Shown here: one piece after another, positions 59,238 to 64,000 of the stretch
Position numbering within the stretch: the first letter of the stretch is position 1
Layout: the number at the start of each line of letters is the position of its first letter
The notes under the pieces: model-generated
Database searches by the model: none
Told to the model about the DNA's origin: nothing
Seen by the model: only the letters and a program-made list of their open reading frames with translations
Assembly: GCF_036227265.1 (NCBI RefSeq)
Contig: NZ_CP109446.1
Location: 4,842,001 to 4,906,000, forward strand
Origin: Streptomyces sp. NBC_01476
Lineage (GTDB): Bacteria > Actinomycetota > Actinomycetes > Streptomycetales > Streptomycetaceae
Reading direction: 5' to 3'
Length of the DNA stretch: 64,000 nt
Position numbers and translations under genes: made by a program

Positions 59238-60218
59238 CTAGTTGGGAACCGCCAGCAGCAGGGCGAAACGGTCGGCGGGGTCGGTCCACCAGTGGCGGAC
59301 CGTGAAGCCGCCGTCGTGGAGTTCCGATGTGAGCGACTCCCGGCGGAACTTGCAGGAGATCTCGGTGCGCAGCAGCTCGTCGGGGTCGAAGTCGACGGAG
59401 AGGTCGAGGTCGGGGATCTTGGCGGTCTGCGCGGTGCGGGAGCGCAGGTGCATCTCGATGCGCTCGTGCTCGGCGTTCCACAGCGCGACGTGGTCGAAGC
59501 GGTCGGGGTCGAAGTCCGCGCCGAGTTCGCGGTTGAGGACGTGCAGCACGTTCTTGTTGAACTCGGCCGTGACGCCGGCCGAGTCGTCGTAGGCGCGGAC
59601 CAAGGTCGCCGGGTCCTTGACCAGGTCAGCGCCGAGCAGCAGGACGTCGTCGCTGGTCAGCGAGCGCGACAGGGTGCGGTAGAAGGCGCGGCGCTGCTCG
59701 GCGTCGAAGTTGCCGATGGTGCTGCCGAGGAAGGCCAGCAGCCGCGGGCCCGGCTCGTCGGAGAGCGCGAGGCCGGTCTCGAAGTCGGCGACGGTGGCCG
59801 CCACCCGCAGGCCCGGGTAGTCGCGGCAGATCGCGTGCCCGGCCTCCTCCAGCGCGGCGGCGCTGACGTCGAGCGGCGCGTAACGCCGCAGGGTGCCGCC
59901 GGCGGTGAACGCGTCGAGCAGCAGCCGGGTCTTGCGGGAGGAGCCCGAGCCCAGCTCGATCAGGGTGGCGGGACGGGTGAGGGCGGCGATCTCCGCCGCC
60001 CGGCGGGTGAGGATCTCCTGTTCTGCCCGGGTCGGGTAGTACTCAGGGAGGCGGGTGATCTGCTCGAAGAGGTCGCTGCCCCGCTTGTCGTAGAACCACT
60101 TCGGCGGCAGCGTGCGCGGCCGGCTGCTCAGGCCGTGCCGCACATCGGCGTGCAGGGTGGTGGTGAAGTAGTCCTCGGGGAGGCGGTCGTCCAGGGTGAA
60201 GCGGCTCTCGGTGCTCAT
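59238..60218 (-). CDS. egtD: EgtD module: histidine N-alpha-methyltransferase (possible separate start)
   Basis: This is the second half of the fused frame, listed because it may also be made alone. It forms hercynine from histidine using three SAM. The 326 residues from Met at 60218 cover the complete EgtD family length, starting MSTESRFTLDDRLPEDYF. The AAGGA at about 10 nt upstream of this ATG could serve as ribosome site. Whether a separate protein is made is not known. Confidence 0.6.
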   Translation of the reverse strand: MSTESRFTLDDRLPEDYFTTTLHADVRHGLSSRPRTLPPKWFYDKRGSDLFEQITRLPEYYPTRAEQEILTRRAAEIAALTRPATLIELGSGSSRKTRLLLDAFTAGGTLRRYAPLDVSAAALEEAGHAICRDYPGLRVAATVADFETGLALSDEPGPRLLAFLGSTIGNFDAEQRRAFYRTLSRSLTSDDVLLLGADLVKDPATLVRAYDDSAGVTAEFNKNVLHVLNRELGADFDPDRFDHVALWNAEHERIEMHLRSRTAQTAKIPDLDLSVDFDPDELLRTEISCKFRRESLTSELHDGGFTVRHWWTDPADRFALLLAVPN

Positions 60219-61148
60219 GGGGTGCGGGTCCTTGCCGTGCGGGCGCGGGGAGCGCAGCGGGATGATCCGTACACCGGCCGTGGTGGCCAGCAGCAGTGAA
60301 CGGTCGGGGACTTCCCGCCATTCACCGGGTACGGGGTCGGGGGCCGGGGCGGCGCGGGGTATGGCGCCGGGCGGCCCTCCGGCCGTGACGCCGGCCGGAA
60401 CATCGGCTGGGACGCCGGCCGGAACATCGGCTGGAGCTTCGGCCGGGACGCCCGCCACCACACCTCCCGCCTCGTCCGGTTCCGACGCGACGAGTACCGC
60501 CCCCGCCCCTTCGCGGTACCAGAGCGTGTCCCCCCACGCCGTGGCGGCGACCGTACGGCCGTCCGTCAGCAGCAGGTTCAGCCGCGCGGCCGGCCGGGCC
60601 GCGGCCACCTCGCGGACCACGGCGGCCAGCGCGGCGCCGGGCGGCTCGCCCTGCCGCAGCCGCCGGCCGGTCATCGCCCAGAGCAGGGCCGAGTCGCTGT
60701 GGGTCTCCAGCGCCAGCACCTCGGCCGCGGTGAGGTCGGTGGGCAGCCGGGTCCAGTCCGGGACCGCGCCGTTGTGGCTGAAGAGCCAGCGGCCGTCACG
60801 GAAGGGGGCGGCCGCCGACTCGTCCTGGGTGGTGCCGGCCGTCGCCGAGCGGACCGCGGCCAGTACGGCGCCGCTGCGCACGGCCCGGGCAAGCTCCGGG
60901 AAGTTGGCGTCCGCCCAGATCGGCACCGCCCGCCGGTAGCGGGCCGGCCACGGGAAACCGGCGTCGCCCGCCCCGGTGCCGTCGTCGGCCTCCAGCGGAT
61001 ACCAGCCGACGCCGAACCCGTCCGCGTTCACCGTGCCGTACCGCTGCCTGGCCGGCCGCCACGACTGCTCGTACAGGCTGTGCGCGGGCTCGGTGAGCAG
61101 CCGGGCCAGCGGCACCGGCGGCCCGACGTAGGCGAGGTGACGGCACAT
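59238..61148 (-). CDS. EgtC-EgtD fused reading frame (ergothioneine biosynthesis)
   Basis: One 636-residue open frame with no internal stop. Residues 1-310 are EgtC, a class II glutamine-amidotransferase-type hydrolase that removes glutamate from gamma-Glu-hercynylcysteine sulfoxide; Cys2 (MCRHLAY) is the nucleophile and LFSHNGAVPDW is the usual substrate loop. The EgtC end contains repeated AGVPADVP units. Residues 311-636 are EgtD, the SAM-dependent histidine N-trimethyltransferase (YFTTTLHADVRHGL, LIELGSGSSRKTRLLLDAF, GSTIGNFDAEQRRAFY). Normally these are separate genes. An internal ATG at 60218 with AAGGA upstream could give EgtD alone. The start at 61148 overlaps the egtB stop by 1 nt. 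Confidence 0.88.
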   Translation of the reverse strand: MCRHLAYVGPPVPLARLLTEPAHSLYEQSWRPARQRYGTVNADGFGVGWYPLEADDGTGAGDAGFPWPARYRRAVPIWADANFPELARAVRSGAVLAAVRSATAGTTQDESAAAPFRDGRWLFSHNGAVPDWTRLPTDLTAAEVLALETHSDSALLWAMTGRRLRQGEPPGAALAAVVREVAAARPAARLNLLLTDGRTVAATAWGDTLWYREGAGAVLVASEPDEAGGVVAGVPAEAPADVPAGVPADVPAGVTAGGPPGAIPRAAPAPDPVPGEWREVPDRSLLLATTAGVRIIPLRSPRPHGKDPHPMSTESRFTLDDRLPEDYFTTTLHADVRHGLSSRPRTLPPKWFYDKRGSDLFEQITRLPEYYPTRAEQEILTRRAAEIAALTRPATLIELGSGSSRKTRLLLDAFTAGGTLRRYAPLDVSAAALEEAGHAICRDYPGLRVAATVADFETGLALSDEPGPRLLAFLGSTIGNFDAEQRRAFYRTLSRSLTSDDVLLLGADLVKDPATLVRAYDDSAGVTAEFNKNVLHVLNRELGADFDPDRFDHVALWNAEHERIEMHLRSRTAQTAKIPDLDLSVDFDPDELLRTEISCKFRRESLTSELHDGGFTVRHWWTDPADRFALLLAVPN

Positions 61149-62644
61149 CAGGCGTTACCGCCCAGGGAGCCGCCGTCCTCGCCCGCGGCGTCCCGCGCGG
61201 TACGGAATCCGGCGAAGATCTGCCGCCGGATCGGGTAGTCCCAGTTCCGGAAGGTGCCACGGCAGGCCACCGGGTCGACGCCGAAGGCGCCGCCGCGGAG
61301 CACTTTGTACTCCGGGCCGAAGAAGACGTCGGAGTACTCCTTGTAGGGGAAGGGCGCGAAGCCCGGGTACGGGTCGAAGTCCGAGGAGGTCCACTCCCAC
61401 ACGTCGCCGATGAGCTGCCGGGCGCCGCTGGGCGCCGCACCCAGCGGGTAACTGCCCGCGGGGGCGGGCCGCAGGTGCCGGGAGGCGAGGTTGGCGTGTT
61501 CGGGGCCCGGGTCGGCGTCGCCCCACGGGTAGCGGCGGGAGCGGCCGGTGGCCGGGTCGTACCGCGCCGCCTTCTCCCACTCGGGCTCGGTGGGCAGCCG
61601 GCGGCCGGCCCAGCGGCCGTAGGCGTCGGCCTCGTACCAGCACACGTGCAGCACGGGTTCGTCGGCCGGCACCGGCTCCACATGGCCGAAGCGCCGCCGC
61701 AGCCAGCCGGAGCCGTCCCTGGTCCAGAAGAGCGGCGCCTCCAGACCGGCCTCCTGGACGTGCCGCCACCCCTCGGGCGTCCACCACTGCGGGTCGCGGT
61801 AGCCCCCGGCGGCGATGAACTCCTGGTAGGCGCCATTGGTGACCGGCACGGTGTCCAGCCAGAAGGCCGCCACGTCCACGGTGTGGTGCGGGCGCTCGTT
61901 GTCCAGCGCCCACGGCTCGGTGCTGGTGCCCATGATGAACGGGCCGCCGGGGACGAGGACTTCGCGCGGCAGACCGGCCGCGTCGGCGGGCGCGGGCGGC
62001 GGCGCGGGGGCGTCGAGCACCGGATCACCCTTACGGAGCTGGTGGGTGGCGAGCATCGTCTCGTCGTGTTGCTGCTCGTGCTGGGCGAGCATGCCGAAGA
62101 CGAAGCCGCCGGCCAGCAGTTGCTCGGGCTGTTCGAAGGAGATGTCGGTGGCGTCGAGCACTTCCCAGGTCTCGGCGCGGACCGCGGCGACATAGGCGCG
62201 GGCCTCGGCCGGGCCGAGCAGCGGCAGCGACGGGCGGTCGGAGCGCGGGTGCTGGAAGGCGTCGTAGAGCGGGTCGAGGGCGGGGCGCAGCCCGGGGCGG
62301 CGGCCGGCCTCGCGGACCAGCCACAGCTCCTCCTGGTTGCCTATGTGGGCGAGGTCCCAGACCAGCGGGGACATCAGCCGGGAGTGCTGGGCGATCAGGT
62401 CGTCGTCGGTGACCGGGTCGGTGAGCGCCATGGTGCGGCGCCGGGCGGTCTCCAGGGCGGTCCTGGCGGCGCGCGCGGGGTCGGCCGCGGGGCCGGTGAC
62501 GGGGCCGGCGGCGCGGTCGGTGAAGGGGCCGGCGTCCGGCCGATTCGCCGGGGTGAAAGGGGCGGGCGGGGCGGTAGCGGCGGAAGGGTCAGGAGTGGCA
62601 CCGCTGCCGGCAGTGCTGTTGCCATCGGTACGGGGGTTGGTCAC
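61148..62644 (-). CDS. egtB: ergothioneine biosynthesis protein EgtB (sulfoxide synthase)
   Basis: Non-heme iron enzyme that joins hercynine to gamma-glutamylcysteine (or cysteine) with O2. It has 498 residues: a disordered Ala/Pro-rich lead (1-60), a DinB_2-like helical domain with iron-type His residues (LVWDLAHIGNQEELWLVRE and MLAQHEQQHDETML), and a formylglycine-generating-enzyme-like C-terminal domain (VPGGPFIMGTSTEPWALDNE, LPTEPEWEKAARY, GDVWEWTSSDF). GTG start at 62644, 19 nt after the egtA stop. The HxxxEH-like motif QHEQQHDE is complete. Confidence 0.94.
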   Translation of the reverse strand: MTNPRTDGNSTAGSGATPDPSAATAPPAPFTPANRPDAGPFTDRAAGPVTGPAADPARAARTALETARRRTMALTDPVTDDDLIAQHSRLMSPLVWDLAHIGNQEELWLVREAGRRPGLRPALDPLYDAFQHPRSDRPSLPLLGPAEARAYVAAVRAETWEVLDATDISFEQPEQLLAGGFVFGMLAQHEQQHDETMLATHQLRKGDPVLDAPAPPPAPADAAGLPREVLVPGGPFIMGTSTEPWALDNERPHHTVDVAAFWLDTVPVTNGAYQEFIAAGGYRDPQWWTPEGWRHVQEAGLEAPLFWTRDGSGWLRRRFGHVEPVPADEPVLHVCWYEADAYGRWAGRRLPTEPEWEKAARYDPATGRSRRYPWGDADPGPEHANLASRHLRPAPAGSYPLGAAPSGARQLIGDVWEWTSSDFDPYPGFAPFPYKEYSDVFFGPEYKVLRGGAFGVDPVACRGTFRNWDYPIRRQIFAGFRTARDAAGEDGGSLGGNA

Positions 62645-62663
62645 GGCATTGCCTTCCGGAGGA

Positions 62664-63908
62664 TCAGGCGCGGCTCAGCGCGTCCAACAGGTCGTCGGCG
62701 GGACAGCGGCCCCGCTCGGGATAGCGCTCGGCGAAATCGGTGAGCGCCTGCCGTACGGCAGGCGGTGCGCCGGCCCGGGCCAGCGCGCTCTCGGCGGCGG
62801 CGAAGCAGGCCCGGACGGCCTTGGCCAGATCCGGGTCGGCTGGGCCGGTCCTGGCGGCCTGCCGCCATACCGCGTCGGCGGGTATCGGCTCGCCGTCCCA
62901 GCAGAGCGGCTCGGTGGCGGCGTAGGCGGCGTCGGCGGCGACCGGGTCGTCCAGCAGGGCCGACGTCAGGGCGGTCGGCACGATCCAGTCGTCGCCGTCC
63001 TGCATGTCGATCATCCGCAGCTCCAGCCAGCCGCGGGGTCTTACCGGCGGGAAGAGCGTGCTCAGGTGGTAGTCCAGGTCGGCGGCGGTGGGCGCCCGCA
63101 GGCCCGGTGTGCCGCGCAGCCAGCCGCGGAAGGTGAGGCCGGGCGGGGCGGTCCAGTCGTCGCTCTCGCCGCCGGGGACGCAGAGCACCTGGGCGTCCAG
63201 GGCGTACCGCGCCCAGGAGGTGCCGGGGTCCGGGTGGTGGCGGGGCTGACGGGTGCGGCCCGGGTCCATCCTGGCCCAGTTGGCCTGCCGGGTGGAGACC
63301 CAGCCGGTGGGACGGCCGCCGCTGAGCGGCGAGTTGGCGAAGGCCGCGACGAGGACCGGGCCGATCCGGTGGGCGAGTTCCCAGCGGAGACGGTAACCGG
63401 AGGCGGTGTCGGAGTCGTCGCCGCAGTCCAGATTGACCTGCAGGGAGGCGGTGCGCCGCATCATGGTGCGGCCCCAGGGGCCCTCGCGGTCGAAGAAGTT
63501 CTCCATCGCCCGGTAGCGGGGATGGTCGAGCACCCGTGGTGGTTCGCGGTACGGGTCGAGGCCGCGGCCGACGAGCACCAGGCCGGCCCGCTCCACCGCC
63601 TGCCGCAGGACGGCGAGGTCGGCGGCGGTCGTCTCGACCGCCTCGGCGAGGGTGGCGGCAGGAGGGGAGCTGAGCTCCACCTGGCCGCCGGGCTCACGGG
63701 TGAGCCTGCCGCCCCGGGGAAGCGCACCCGGGGCTTCGACCGGTGCGAGTGCCGCGTCCAGCCGGTCGACGGGGATCAGTTCATGCGGGTCGGAGCGGTC
63801 CTGGACCAGCCACTCCAACTCCACGCCGGTGCGCTGCGGTGGACCGGTCTTGAAGCAGACACCACGTACGTGGGCCTCTGCCTCCTCCTCCAGCAGGTCG
63901 GCTGGCAT
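62664..63908 (-). CDS. egtA: glutamate-cysteine ligase EgtA
   Basis: ATP-dependent ligase that makes gamma-glutamylcysteine for ergothioneine synthesis, 414 residues, member of the glutamate-cysteine ligase type 2 family. Seen: GVELEWLVQD, EPGGQVELSSPP, SLQVNLDCGDD, WLELRMIDMQDGDDWIVPTAL. The ATG at 63908 has a perfect AGGAGGTGG a few nt upstream, so it was preferred over an in-frame start at 63971. First gene of the egtA-egtB-egtCD operon. Confidence 0.93.
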   Translation of the reverse strand: MPADLLEEEAEAHVRGVCFKTGPPQRTGVELEWLVQDRSDPHELIPVDRLDAALAPVEAPGALPRGGRLTREPGGQVELSSPPAATLAEAVETTAADLAVLRQAVERAGLVLVGRGLDPYREPPRVLDHPRYRAMENFFDREGPWGRTMMRRTASLQVNLDCGDDSDTASGYRLRWELAHRIGPVLVAAFANSPLSGGRPTGWVSTRQANWARMDPGRTRQPRHHPDPGTSWARYALDAQVLCVPGGESDDWTAPPGLTFRGWLRGTPGLRAPTAADLDYHLSTLFPPVRPRGWLELRMIDMQDGDDWIVPTALTSALLDDPVAADAAYAATEPLCWDGEPIPADAVWRQAARTGPADPDLAKAVRACFAAAESALARAGAPPAVRQALTDFAERYPERGRCPADDLLDALSRA

Positions 63909-64000
63909 CGGGATCCACCTCCTCTCTCTCCGGTCGGGATCCGGGATCGCCGGCTCCCGAAGCGAGGACATGTCACTTGGTGCAGGCGCGAGTCTAATTC
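63909..64000 (-). promoter_or_regulatory. upstream edge of the egt operon
   Basis: The 92 nt to the window end hold the ribosome site of egtA (AGGAGGTGG, 63916-63924) and probably its promoter, but no clear -10/-35 pair can be read before the sequence ends. Confidence 0.35.

Noticed and set aside
1..64000. CRISPR array, tRNA, rRNA, insertion sequence or prophage
   Set aside because: No regularly spaced direct repeats of CRISPR size, no tRNA-like cloverleaf, and no transposase, integrase or phage structural gene was recognised on reading.

Overview
The window reads as high-GC actinobacterial chromosome, most likely a Streptomycetaceae member (Streptomyces or a close genus). Evidence: strong G/C bias at third codon positions, frequent GTG starts and ATGA/GTGA start-stop overlaps, and a gene order typical of the conserved core of Streptomyces chromosomes (hemL, cytochrome c maturation, futalosine-pathway menaquinone genes, cspF-like gene, mqnA, mqnC, menG, GGR, nuoA-N). 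No rRNA, tRNA, CRISPR array, insertion sequence or integrase was recognised.

Left part (1-22 kb): a DEAD-box RNA helicase and a cold-shock gene (minus strand), hemL with a histidine phosphatase, a repeat-rich spacer, a deacetylase-like lipoprotein, and the resA-ccdA-resB-ccsB operon for System II cytochrome c maturation. Next come the late menaquinone genes UbiD-like, UbiA-like (mqnP) and UbiX-like, an Lrp/AsnC regulator and mqnE, then a second cold-shock gene and mqnA.

Middle (22-51 kb): a 1537-residue Rhs-type toxin with a deaminase-like tip and a WXG-type N-terminus sits with small ESX/WXG100-type genes between mqnA and mqnC. Then mqnC, an amidohydrolase-like remnant, menG, a geranylgeranyl-reductase-type flavoprotein, an NlpC/P60 hydrolase and the complete 14-gene nuo operon (Complex I). 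Menaquinone synthesis, cytochrome c maturation and the menaquinone-reducing Complex I are therefore all encoded within 50 kb; mqnB and mqnD are not in the window.

Right part (51-64 kb), more accessory: a TetR/SDR pair around a near-perfect 51-bp operator, a methyltransferase, and a four-gene translationally coupled minus-strand operon of class III nucleotidyl cyclase, P-loop/HEAT-like protein, SPFH-domain protein and Pycsar-type transmembrane effector (DUF5706). A Crp/Fnr regulator with an intact cyclic-nucleotide pocket lies directly upstream. This looks like an expanded Pycsar-like defence or conflict system and is the best candidate for an undescribed system. The window ends with ergothioneine genes egtA-egtB-egtC-egtD, in which egtC and egtD form one uninterrupted reading frame.

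Regulatory highlights are matched leaders on the two csp genes (shared upstream box, hairpin with a common loop, T-run), paired GTG-N8-CAC sites and a Rex-like site upstream of nuoA, and hairpin terminators between several units.
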